Below are positions 55,301-64,000 of a stretch of 64,000 nucleotides of DNA, piece by piece. The translations under genes and the position numbers were made by a program. Position 1 is the stretch's first letter. Each line of letters begins with the position of its first letter. The DNA lies in contig JAXBDG010000008.1 in the NCBI GenBank assembly GCA_036320915.1, forward strand, positions 2,294,001-2,358,000. Direction: 5' to 3'. A model generated the notes under the pieces. The model did no database searches. It was not told the DNA's origin and worked only from the letters and a program-made list of their open reading frames with translations. Source of the stretch: Linnemannia elongata. Its lineage: Eukaryota > Mortierellomycota > Mortierellomycetes > Mortierellales > Mortierellaceae.

Positions 55301-57980
55301 GAGTTCGCCAACAGGGAAATCGGCAGAAATGTTCTTCAGCTGGAAGCGTTCCTGAACGGCCTCGGGTTCGGCAACAGCCTCGGGTTCAGCAGGCTTGGGA
55401 GTATCCTTGGAGAACTTTGCCTTAATCTTCTGAATCCAAGAATCCTTCTTGACAGCAGCCTTGGCGGGGACATTCTCTTGCTCCTTGTTAGGCCACGAGT
55501 ACGAGGCATTGACGAATCCGATAGTGGGATGAGACGAAGCATGAACGGGGGCCTTGCCATCAACCTTGGTGACGGTGGTATCCTTGATAAGCTCCTCCTC
55601 ATCCAAAAAGTCGCCGATACGCTTCAAACTAACCTGGGCACGCATGATGGACATCATAGCCCATGGAATAGTTCCCAGGGCCTGTCTCAGAATCTCGAGC
55701 AAGGCCAAGGTGGTGAAAAGAGCAGAAGCGGTGATCTCGTTGCCAAAGAGACGAGTGTAAGCCCAAAAGATGACGACAATGTTGAGGAGAGGGATGATCT
55801 GCCATGCGAGGTTGGTGATAGCCATGCGGGTGTAAGAGTCCTTGGTGCGCTTCAATTCCTTCTCGCGGGCAGTGGTAATCTTTTCGACAAACTTGCCCTC
55901 CCAGCCGAAAAACTTGACAATGCGAATGGCAGAGAGCATCTCTGTAAGGGTATCCATGCGCTCGTCCTTGGTCTCCATGATCTCGCGGAACAGCTTTCTC
56001 ATGGCAGAGTACAGCTTGGCAGGGATAGGCAGAGTCACGACCATGAATCCGATTCCGACAAAGGCTGCTGGTCCAAGAAGGTAGTACAACTGAACAGAAG
56101 CTAGCGTAAACTGAACCGGGAATCTATTATGAGAATGAGATGATGTGAGTTTACGTGAAAGTGTGCCAGTGTGTTTTTCCCGTTTCGCTCCCAATTAAAA
56201 AATAATCCTGTAACTTACTCATAGCACATATGCATGTAGCAGACAGCCTGCTCCAATCTTTGGACGTCGACAGCAACCAAATCTAGATGGGTGAACAAAA
56301 TAAACACAAAAAGTCAGACGACGAGTACACGAAGTAGAATAACATTAGCAAGGTGTGCAAAAGGATGAATAACGTACTAGAGATGTTGGTGTTGCCCTCC
56401 TTCTTCTTTCCAGGTGCCTCGCCGTCCTCGCCCCTCTTAGAGTCCAGAGACGAGTTGACATCCTTGCGACGAAGAGACTTAGCAAAGACCTCAGCGTTAC
56501 AGATTGAGGTAGCGCGAACAAAGATGCGGCGACCCATGTGGAGGGCGGCCTGTTGGCAGAGCGAGCCGAGGATGGAGGCAAACAAGAGAGCAAAGACCCA
56601 AGCGTACATGTCCAGACCAGGCTTTCCGCAGTCTCTGCACTCGATAAACTTTGTGATCTTGTTCAGGCAGAGGGGCGAGATGATACTGAGGACACCGTAG
56701 GGGAGAGCCAAGAGGAACTGAATGAAAAAGTCCCAGCGGAGGGCGTAGATAAGGGTCCGGGTAAAAGTCGATCTCTTCGTGTTGGTAAAGTAGCTATCAT
56801 CGTCGTGAAGGGTAAAAAATAATGTTCAGTCAGTATGCTCGTCCCTTGTGCGTGTTTAGTGCTCTCATTATTATTATTTGCCGTTGGAATTGACCTTGGA
56901 AAAAAAGAACAGAAAGAAAAAAAAACAGATCCGTATTTGGACATCTTCTCACTTACTTTGTGATTCTGAACCGTTGCACTGAGTGTTGGGCAAGGTCCCT
57001 TCTGGCAAGGGGAGGGAGATCGTTGTCGAGAAGAGGCCTCTTGAAACCAAGGTACACCCAGGGGTTGATCCACGAAAAGGTCAAAAACGAGTACAGCGAA
57101 GCAGCAGACTCGGGCGCAGGCACACGTTCAATCTCGCCTTCCTTCAGCTTCTTGGGAGGTGTCCAGGGTTGGTAGGGCTTGGTTATCAGCGAGATCCAAA
57201 TCAACGCAGCAGTCGTCAGCCAGAGAGCATCTTCCAACTTGAGTCTCAACGACCATTCGGAAAAGGGAGTCGTCAATACATCGTTGCGGTAGAGCTGAAC
57301 AGATGTCAGGACCAATTGAAGAACATAAAAGAAATCGAGCTGAGGGCGGACCCAGAACTGAAAGGCGACTGCAGGGCGGATCAAGAACACAAACGACAGA
57401 GCCAACGCATATACCCACGACAGGGATCTGATCGAGTCGGCCAACAAACTGTATCTCTCAGTCGCAGCAGCAAAGGAAAACGTATCATTCTGGCCCTCGT
57501 TGTCGCCATTGGTTGCGTCGTTGTCGTTGCTGTTAAGGTGGAAGAGGGCGAGAGAAAAGACGGAGAGACCGAGAGCAAAGGCAGACAAACCCAGGCGGGC
57601 AAGATTGATACCCATTCCAGAGTTGCGCTGGGCTTGGTATTGCTCGGAGGCCTGAGCGGTCTCGTTGATGGCGGAAGAGTCCCTGTGGCGGTGACCGACG
57701 GTGGTGTCGCCATGCTGGTGTGTGGGGATATCAAGGTCGTCCTCGTTCAGGTTGTCTTTGAGAGCGTCATATTGATCCAGGTGAATGGGCTTTCGTGAGA
57801 GGTGCACAATCAACAAGGCCGAAGCGATCGAGTACGCTAACGGCAGAGTTGATTCTACCAGTCTTTTTATGAGAATAAGTATCCGTGGTTAATATAATCC
57901 TGGTACTGAAACAACGAAAGGAGCCTTTATTGCCGACCGACGAGGTATGTACTGAGTACTTACTCAATGGGATATACCAT
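52366..57980 (-). CDS. ABCC-family (MRP/Yor1/Ycf1-like) ABC transporter
   Basis: A full-length ATP-driven exporter of conjugates or drugs, about 1,650 residues. A 17-nt first exon (57964-57980, MVYPI plus two bases, donor GTAAGT) joins LVESTLPLAYSIASALLIVH at 57862. Membrane segments follow, then LYSFLTFSWINPWVYLGFKR and the first ABC membrane domain. NBD1 has GPTGSGKSALLLALLGELE, LSGGQKQRVALARAVY and LLLDDCLSAVDTHTG; the residue after Walker B Asp is Asp rather than Glu, as is common in ABCC. A second membrane domain follows (FFDTTPIGRIINRFSSDIST). NBD2 has GRTGSGKSTLAISLFRFMEP, FSQGQRQLIALARAL and IIVMDEATASVDFETD. It ends KEERDSAAARS. Introns lie near 53349-53500, 56124-56218, 56282-56377 and 56800-56955. 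Substrate cannot be inferred; vacuolar or plasma membrane. Confidence 0.93.
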
Positions 57981-59724
57981 CTTTTTATGCAAACGTTTGT
58001 TCTTTTTCTTCTTCCCTTTGTTCTTGCTTTCGTTGAAACAAAAGAAAAGAGGGAGAGGTGTCGGTTGCAGAAACGAAGGTGGAGAAGAGAGAGAAAGAGG
58101 GGGGAGAGGGAAAGGACGGAGAAGTGAAGAACAAAAAAGAACAAAAAAGGAGAACAGACACAAAAGAAGAGAAGAGAAGAGAAGAGAAGAGAAGAGAAAT
58201 CGAAAGCACGATTCTGTGCAGAATTTTTATTTGTGCCTGCTCCCCCTTTTTTTTTCTTCTGTTTTCCGTGGCCAAGAAGACTTGGCGGCGGCTGGGCGGG
58301 GGAGCGGGGTGGGAGAAGGAGAGAGGCCTGTCCAGGCGCTCATTGGTCCGCAGTGCTTAAAAGGTGTCATGGTGTATCGAAACCTTGAAAAAGGGACAAA
58401 GAATCGATTTGAGAGCAAACAAAAAAAAAAAAAAAAAAAAAAAAAGGAAATAGAGGACCGAAAGCATCATGAAATGCGCCGCGTCACAAAGAAGATTGTG
58501 TATTTCCGAACAAGGCGGCGCAAGGGAACAAAAACAAAAAATTGGAAAGGTTATTTATCCATGGATCATCTTGGTCACGAAAGCGGCGACTTCGCACATA
58601 AATCAATTGCCAATGGCGAGTGAATGAGTGAATGCAAACCAGGTTCGAAAGTATAAAAAAAAAAATAGAATGCCATGGGAACAAGGACTTGAGTGCCTTT
58701 TTTTTTTCCCAAGGACACCGCGCCCATTTTCCTATTGCTCGACAGATCGGCATTGACAATTTTTAGCCGGATTAGACCTCATGTATTCTTGGTCATCCGT
58801 TGGTCCTTCTATCCCTCCACACCCTCCCCTTTTGGATGTGGTTGGATAGATTATCACAAACAGATGGGAGGCGAAAAAAAAGAGATAGCAAGAAGGCAAG
58901 GCAGACCCATAAAATAAAAGGCAGGATACAAACAAAACAAACACACACTGATGGCCATCCTAACCTTTAACAAAAACACACGAACACGACGTCTCTTTCT
59001 TTCATAATATGCTCACGGACCTGAAGGAGGAGAACCTTAACATGGGCACGCCGCTCTATCGTCGATAATGTCTGTTTTGGGCTATGTCATGTACCTGAGT
59101 GCACGTTGCATGCATAGTGAAAATACTCCAATCGTTCCTCTTCCTCCAATAGTTCCTCTTCCAGATTTCCCTGCCAAGCTGTCATGTGCCCATCTCGGCA
59201 CGAAAGAGGACGTCTTTGAAGGTCCGAAGGCGTGAGTGAGAGAAAGAACGAAGAAAGAAAGGGTTCGAACAATTCTACGTGGCACCCTCCGCTGCTTCTA
59301 TTTTTTACCTCCTCTATCCTGCAACGCATTGCGCAGCGAAATAGAATGATGAGGGGGCAAGGTAACAAATGCATCGGAGGCAATGCAGATCGGACCAGGA
59401 TAAAATAAAGTGGTCATGTTGAAGGCGAGGATGCAAACTGCTACGGAAAATATAGGCGCCCACTTCTTACAAGACAAGAAAAGGCCGAGTCAATTCTCCT
59501 ACTGAGTATCTAAGCGGCATAGTAAAGAACATCATATCCAAAAAGCCAAGAATGAAGAATGAGAATAAGACCCCGGATGGATGTTCTTGGCGTGAGTATT
59601 TCTCTGTATTCGTTTTTTCACTCTTCGTATCACAAAAGAGTGGGTGGCAAATGCCGAGATCAAGGGAAATAAGTGAGTCCAGATCGCATTTTGAATTATC
59701 AAAATGGTTGGCAACACACACAAA

Positions 59725-59767
<43 letters not shown>

Positions 59768-60607
59768 GCACCAAAATAACCGCGCTGCAATTGAATCCAA
59801 TAGTAGCATTTGCCTCAAATTATACTTCTTTGCGACATCATAGGCGCCACGAGATTTAACATTGACACGTCGCAAGGAGTTTGAGTCAACACGTTGCAAG
59901 TTGTAAACCAACGGCAAAAAAAAATTAGGAGCATCTCACTTTTGCAGCTTAAGCACCGCGAACTCGCCTACGGGTAAGCCATTACTTCAAGACTGAGGGG
60001 ATATTCATATCGAGCATTTCGTATCTCCTATTCATCTAGGTCCAATGTATGTATGTTCACACACCTTCAGATCTGTCAGGATTTTTTTTTTTTTGGTGCA
60101 CAATTTTATTTCTTTGACCAACAGTACAAAGGAGATATTTGAAAGGAAAGGGCTACAGACGAAACTCCTCAGCGCACCATCTTCCAGCCACATTCCTGTC
60201 CGGAACCTAGCTCTGCGCAACAATTGTCGCAAGTCTTCACAGCAATAACGGAAGAAAATAAAACTAGATACGAATGAAAGGGATTCTTCCCATCCTCTCC
60301 ATCAATGTTAACCTCCTCCTTCCCAACAAGCTGTCTAACAGCCGTTCATCAGCTGCTCGTGGATTCTTGGTCGCTCCAGGGCATGTCCGATCCTCATGTG
60401 TGGCTAGCGAAGCGCCACACGGGCAGAAACCATCGTGCGTGATGTAACCATATCCTTGACTCTAGTCACCACGACCTTTTTTTTTTTTTTGCAAGATCGA
60501 CAAACAGATTCTACCCCTTAATCCATTCGCCGTGCCTCACGTGACATATCACAAGATTAACTGAATAAATAAGCAAAAAACTCAGGGAAACATAAAGATG
60601 ATTCAAA
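57981..60607. other. Gene-poor stretch of 2.6 kb
   Basis: The ABCC promoter lies at its left (minus-strand CT-rich: GA-rich on plus with AGAAG repeats at about 58160-58198). Beyond it are A and T runs (58421-58445), a (CA)n microsatellite, and no recognised gene. Open frames are short or low-complexity. Confidence 0.5.
59727..59764. repeat. (CA)n microsatellite
   Basis: About 18 uninterrupted CA units on the plus strand, preceded by imperfect CAAACA units. Confidence 0.9.
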
Positions 60608-60680
60608 GGTTTCGTGTTGTAATTGGTTAGCAATCAAGACTCTGAATCTTGCAATCCGAGTTCGAGTCTCGGCGAGACCT
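60608..60680 (+). tRNA. tRNA-Gln (anticodon CUG), second copy
   Basis: Identical 73-nt sequence and fold to the copy at 44934-45006, here on the plus strand: acceptor GGTTTCG/CGAGACC, anticodon loop CTCTGAA, T arm CCGAG-TTCGAGT-CTCGG, no intron. The flanks are also shared: GATGATTCAAA just before and CATCTTTT just after the gene. A longer T tract (60710-60723) follows. Confidence 0.96.
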
Positions 60681-61298
60681 CATCTTTTGCCATTTCGATT
60701 GCCTTCACTTTTTTTTTTTTTTTGCCTCCCCCCCCCCCCCAGTTCATGAAGCAGGCGTTTGAGCCTTTTCCTCTCTCAACACCTTTTTTAGCATCTATCG
60801 TTCATGAGGCAATGACGGAAAACCGAGCACAAAGAAATGTGTCAATTGTTTTTTTTTTTGTACTCGCAAAACATGTGGTGTGTTGTGTTGTATTGTAAAT
60901 GTTGTGCGACCAATGGTCCTGCATGTCATTCCCCCAAAAGATACTTTCTTGATCCAGCTGGACAAAACGCCACCCTTCTTTTCAGGCACCAAATTTCCAA
61001 ATCAATTATGTCCCCGAAATGAAATACATGACAATACCATCCTAACAGCCAAGGCAGATAGACCCGACAGACAGTCAGACAGAGAGACAGGCAGACAGAT
61101 AGGCATGGCAATGGAATAGGTAATAAAGGAGAATAATTTGTACTAGATCGTCATTTAACTAATTTGCTATCATTAAAAGGGAAGAAAAGCGACTATGATG
61201 GGTCTTAGGGAGGGAAGGAAAGAGAAGGTACGAGCAAAAAAAAAAAAAAAAAAAAAATAGTGAGCGAGGTACATAGGACACTTTCAGAGGACCTCTTC
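60681..61298. other. Intergenic region between tRNA-Gln and membrane protein gene
   Basis: It holds T and C runs (60710-60739), an A23 run at about 61236-61257, and the 3' flank of the minus-strand gene. No gene seen. Confidence 0.5.
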
Positions 61299-62918
61299 CT
61301 AGGATCGCTTCTCGTTGGAGAGAGTCAACGCGCTATCATTGTTGCCATGCTCGTACAGTGGCAGGTCCACAAATGACTCGTCCACAGGTGTCGCACTCAC
61401 GCTCCCTCCCCCTCCACCAGCAACAACAACAATGCCGCTCTCGCCAGTTGTCATCTTCTCGTCCTCGTCGTTATGGTTATCGTTGTCGTCTTTGATAATG
61501 ACACCGTGAAGGGTCTCCTCCGATAGATTCAGATTCAAATCCTTGGGTGAATGTGCATCTTCATCGCCCTGGAGGGGATCCAAAAGACTCTGTCGCTGCT
61601 GCTCTTTCACTGACAGGATTCCGGCTCTTGATGACGACGTGTATTCCGCATACTGGTTTCTCGCAACTGTAGTTGTTGACAGAGTCCGTTTGATACTATC
61701 ATTGCTGGGACCCGCGCAACAAGCTACGGATTCCAGGTCCGACGAGCTGCTACGACGAGACGATGGGATAGAACCACAGTCTCTGTTGGTAACAGCGGCA
61801 GCTTCTTGAGCAGCCCACTTGCGTCGATACATACCCACAACAACTCCAAGCCCAACCAACACAACCGCCGCCATCATTGCCGCGACCCCCAAAAACACAC
61901 CCATATCCTTCTGCCGCTGGATATCCGCCCTTGTCCGTGCTGCACCCTTCGCATCCAAGAGAGCTTGTTGCTGTTGGTCCATCGAGGGCAGGTTGTACTG
62001 CGGGTTAAGTTGTCGTGTCACTGCGTCTCGTAGAATCCAGAACGAGCGGCTGGTGTGGCGACCTGGTGTTCCTTCAGTAGTAGCTATCTCGATCTCGAAT
62101 TCTCCTTCGTATTCCCAATCCGCGGGAATCGTCCATAACAACGCGCCGCCAGAGGTTCCTAGGATCGTCAGCCTTGCAGGCGAGCTGTTGTTGTTGGTGC
62201 TGCTGAGGAGGTTGAACCCAGGTTCGGATAGAATCTTGGCCGACAAGCCGCTCATCGTTTTCGTCAACGTCGTCATCGCCGTGGTCTCCGTGGTGGTCGG
62301 GGTCGTCACCGCACCGTGACCTTCGCCATTACCATCACCATCAGAGAGGGGCCAAGACAAAAGCCGAAGACTTTTCAACAAAACCGGCGAGTCCTTAATC
62401 GCATTCGCCTGCTGTGTAGCTCTCAGATCCTGTACCTTCATTTTTGCCAAATTCCTCATATCCTCCTTTGTCAACAGGGGCGAATTCGAAAAATTGACAT
62501 CATGGGTGATCAGATCCAGAATCGCCTGTGGGGGGACCCAAGAGTCTTGGAAGACGACCTCATTGTTGGACCAGGTCATGATGAGTCCTGACCCGGGTGT
62601 GTAAATGCTGTTGACAAGTGGTGCCGTAATATCGAATCCTGTTGGCCCTGACTCTGTTCCTGCAGGTGGTGCTGATGAAGGGGCGTCGCGTTGTTCGATG
62701 GGTGACGCAGGGGCAGGGGCGGGGGTGGGGTAGGTTCTGAAGGATGTGGGGGTAGTGAGTCCGGGAGGGATGTTGTCGTAGATGTTGGGTGGGAGCGCGT
62801 AGTGGGCTGCATCTTGGTAAGGAGAGGCTTGTACGAGGGCGAGGAGATTATTCTTGTTGGAGTGCCGGGCTGAGGTCGCCAGTACAGCGAGTAAGAGAAG
62901 GGTGTTGAACGGTGTCAT
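61299..62918 (-). CDS. Type I membrane protein with Kre9/Knh1-like ectodomain
   Basis: An intronless 539-residue protein. Residues 1-18 (MTPFNTLLLLAVLATSARHS) look like a signal peptide. After a Pro-rich segment, the region FDITAPLVNSIYTPGSGLIM with TWSNNE, and later LTILGTSGGALLWTIPADWE, YEGEFEIEIATTEG and SRSFWILRD, resembles the beta-sandwich of the Kre9/Knh1 (Ser-Thr-rich, cell-wall-related) family in fungi. A single membrane helix MGVFLGVAAMMAAVVLVGLG follows near residue 345, with YRRKW after it as a stop-transfer signal. The cytoplasmic tail of about 170 residues is Ser-rich and acidic. Family resemblance is by pattern only. It might be a cell-surface sensor or adhesion protein; role unknown. 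Confidence 0.7.
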   Translation of the reverse strand: MTPFNTLLLLAVLATSARHSNKNNLLALVQASPYQDAAHYALPPNIYDNIPPGLTTPTSFRTYPTPAPAPASPIEQRDAPSSAPPAGTESGPTGFDITAPLVNSIYTPGSGLIMTWSNNEVVFQDSWVPPQAILDLITHDVNFSNSPLLTKEDMRNLAKMKVQDLRATQQANAIKDSPVLLKSLRLLSWPLSDGDGNGEGHGAVTTPTTTETTAMTTLTKTMSGLSAKILSEPGFNLLSSTNNNSSPARLTILGTSGGALLWTIPADWEYEGEFEIEIATTEGTPGRHTSRSFWILRDAVTRQLNPQYNLPSMDQQQQALLDAKGAARTRADIQRQKDMGVFLGVAAMMAAVVLVGLGVVVGMYRRKWAAQEAAAVTNRDCGSIPSSRRSSSSDLESVACCAGPSNDSIKRTLSTTTVARNQYAEYTSSSRAGILSVKEQQRQSLLDPLQGDEDAHSPKDLNLNLSEETLHGVIIKDDNDNHNDEDEKMTTGESGIVVVAGGGGGSVSATPVDESFVDLPLYEHGNNDSALTLSNEKRS

Positions 62919-63358
62919 TTTTAGTAATCAGCCAGGGCAGGCAAACAAAAAAAAAAAGGGGGGGGGGGGGGGAAGGCCTGAGGATACTTGTGGGGTTGGA
63001 GAGAAATATGAGACTAGGTGTGAGAGCAAAGATAGAGTGCAGGAGGTGTAAAAACGTAGAAAACGTGAAGATGATTAACATTCGCAAAAAGAAAAAAAAA
63101 AAAAGAAAAAAAGAGAGAAAGGAAGAAAGAATAGGGAGCGAAAGGCAAAAAGAAAAGCAGAAAGGACTACACTGGAATAAGTTATCCATCCACTCAGGAG
63201 TCAACTGGGATCTCATATATCACGCCTCTCGGGGAAAATCATCATCATCTATCACTCGTCTAACATGTCTATGGTATCATGATGGGGTCTTTTTATTATG
63301 TGTTGGTGGTAAATGGTATTGTTGAAGACTCGTTTTCAATCGTATGAGAGTATGGATA
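62919..63358. promoter_or_regulatory. Promoter region of the membrane protein gene
   Basis: Minus-strand CT-rich leader (plus strand GA-rich, 63090-63170) and a C run on the minus strand (G run at 62959-62971 on plus). It also contains the 3' flank of the right-edge gene. No coding sequence. Confidence 0.45.
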
Positions 63359-64000
63359 CTACTTTTCATCCATGATGACGGGGGTCTTGGAATAGCGTGA
63401 CGAGGTGGTGATCTCTGTCTTGTAAAGGTCCGAGTTGTCCATCCGACTCCGTTCGCGTGGGTCCGTGAATCCCCGCCGGTACCCTCCTCGTGGAGGTGAC
63501 ACATTGTCCTCGTACGACGATGGTTGGTGTTGTCCATATCCTCCGTTATGACTGGGTCCTGGACTGGCACTGCCCGATGATCCATATTCCGAGGTATCGT
63601 TTCGTCGCAGCATTGTTGGTGTGAATGGTCGTCCGTTACTGCTTCCGGCTCCCGGTGCCCCTGCCATACCTCCGTTACCATAGTTGTCGGTACTAGATTT
63701 GCGAAGGCTGGCCGCGACAGAGGCTGTTGTATGAGAGTAGGATTGCTGGTTGGTAGGCGAAGGTGACGGGGAGGGCGAATACATGGACTGGTTGTTTTGA
63801 TAGACTCGTTGCTGTTCCATTTGTAAATGCCGTTGTTGTTCATGCAGCTGGTTGATCTGTAGCGATGTAATATAGGGCGATGCTTCTGGTGTCTGGTCGG
63901 TTGGTGGGTAGTATTGTTCCTCCTGTTCTCCTGATCCAAGAATCTCCTTCTTCCAATGGTCCTGCTCTGCTGCGCCTTGGCTCTCGTTCAGGCTGACCTG
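63359..64000 (-). CDS. C-terminal part of a Gln/Ser/Pro-rich protein (right edge)
   Basis: The minus-strand frame is open from the window edge to the stop at 63359-63361, with no intron needed. It reads QVSLNESQGAAEQDHWKKEI at the edge, then a Gln-rich helix (INQLHEQQRHLQMEQQRVYQ), a Ser/Pro-rich stretch, and ends YSKTPVIMDEK. It is a disordered tail; the domain that would identify the protein lies outside the window. It may be the cytoplasmic tail of a protein like its neighbour, since both are on the same strand and similar in composition, but that is a guess. Confidence 0.65.
   Translation of the reverse strand, partial: QVSLNESQGAAEQDHWKKEILGSGEQEEQYYPPTDQTPEASPYITSLQINQLHEQQRHLQMEQQRVYQNNQSMYSPSPSPSPTNQQSYSHTTASVAASLRKSSTDNYGNGGMAGAPGAGSSNGRPFTPTMLRRNDTSEYGSSGSASPGPSHNGGYGQHQPSSYEDNVSPPRGGYRRGFTDPRERSRMDNSDLYKTEITTSSRYSKTPVIMDEK

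Overview
The window is nuclear DNA from a fungus, most likely an early-diverging filamentous lineage such as Mortierellomycota or Mucoromycota (inference). The evidence is short GT-AG introns of about 50-300 bp in almost every gene, CT-rich tracts ahead of start codons, and genes that baker's yeast lacks: UFL1, a CASC3/Barentsz-type exon-junction protein, RPAP3 and a TYSND1-type peroxisomal protease. I saw no rRNA, CRISPR, bacterial operon or viral genes.

From 1 to about 41.1 kb the DNA is a compact housekeeping region with genes on both strands, often as convergent pairs with 100-500 bp between stop codons. In order: an unrecognised gene cut by the left edge (-), UFL1 (+), CDC73 of the Paf1 complex (-), GPI mannosyltransferase 2 (+), kynurenine aminotransferase (+), homoserine O-acetyltransferase (+), mitochondrial ribosomal protein bL33m (-), SPF27/BCAS2 (+), CASC3/Barentsz-like (-), YOS1 (+), ADA3/NGG1 of SAGA (-), RPAP3 (+), the peroxisomal protease (-), a possible 37-residue microprotein (-), a 133-residue orphan (+), a GH20 hexosaminidase-D-like enzyme (+), an ArfGAP1/GCS1-type GAP (-) and an atypical protein kinase (-).

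From about 41.1 to 52.3 kb the window turns gene-poor. It has long homopolymers (G20, A42, T31), a tRNA-Gln(CUG), a complete hAT transposon of 3,818 bp (45941-49758) with a perfect 8-bp target duplication and a multi-exon transposase, and one orphan ORF.

From 52.3 kb to the end lie a large ABCC transporter (-), 2.6 kb without a clear gene, a second tRNA-Gln(CUG) identical to the first but in opposite orientation, a type I membrane protein with a Kre9/Knh1-like ectodomain (-), and the C-terminal part of a Gln/Ser/Pro-rich protein running off the right edge (-).

The genes do not form a pathway cluster. The most notable observations are gene-structural: a peroxisomal SKL signal made only by splicing onto a 17-nt last exon, a probable start codon split by an intron in bL33m, a GC-AG intron in a kinase with a changed catalytic loop, very small first coding exons (10 and 17 nt), and hAT ends built of nested ATTCG-type palindromes. 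Exon boundaries come from splice consensus and reading-frame continuity, without transcript data.
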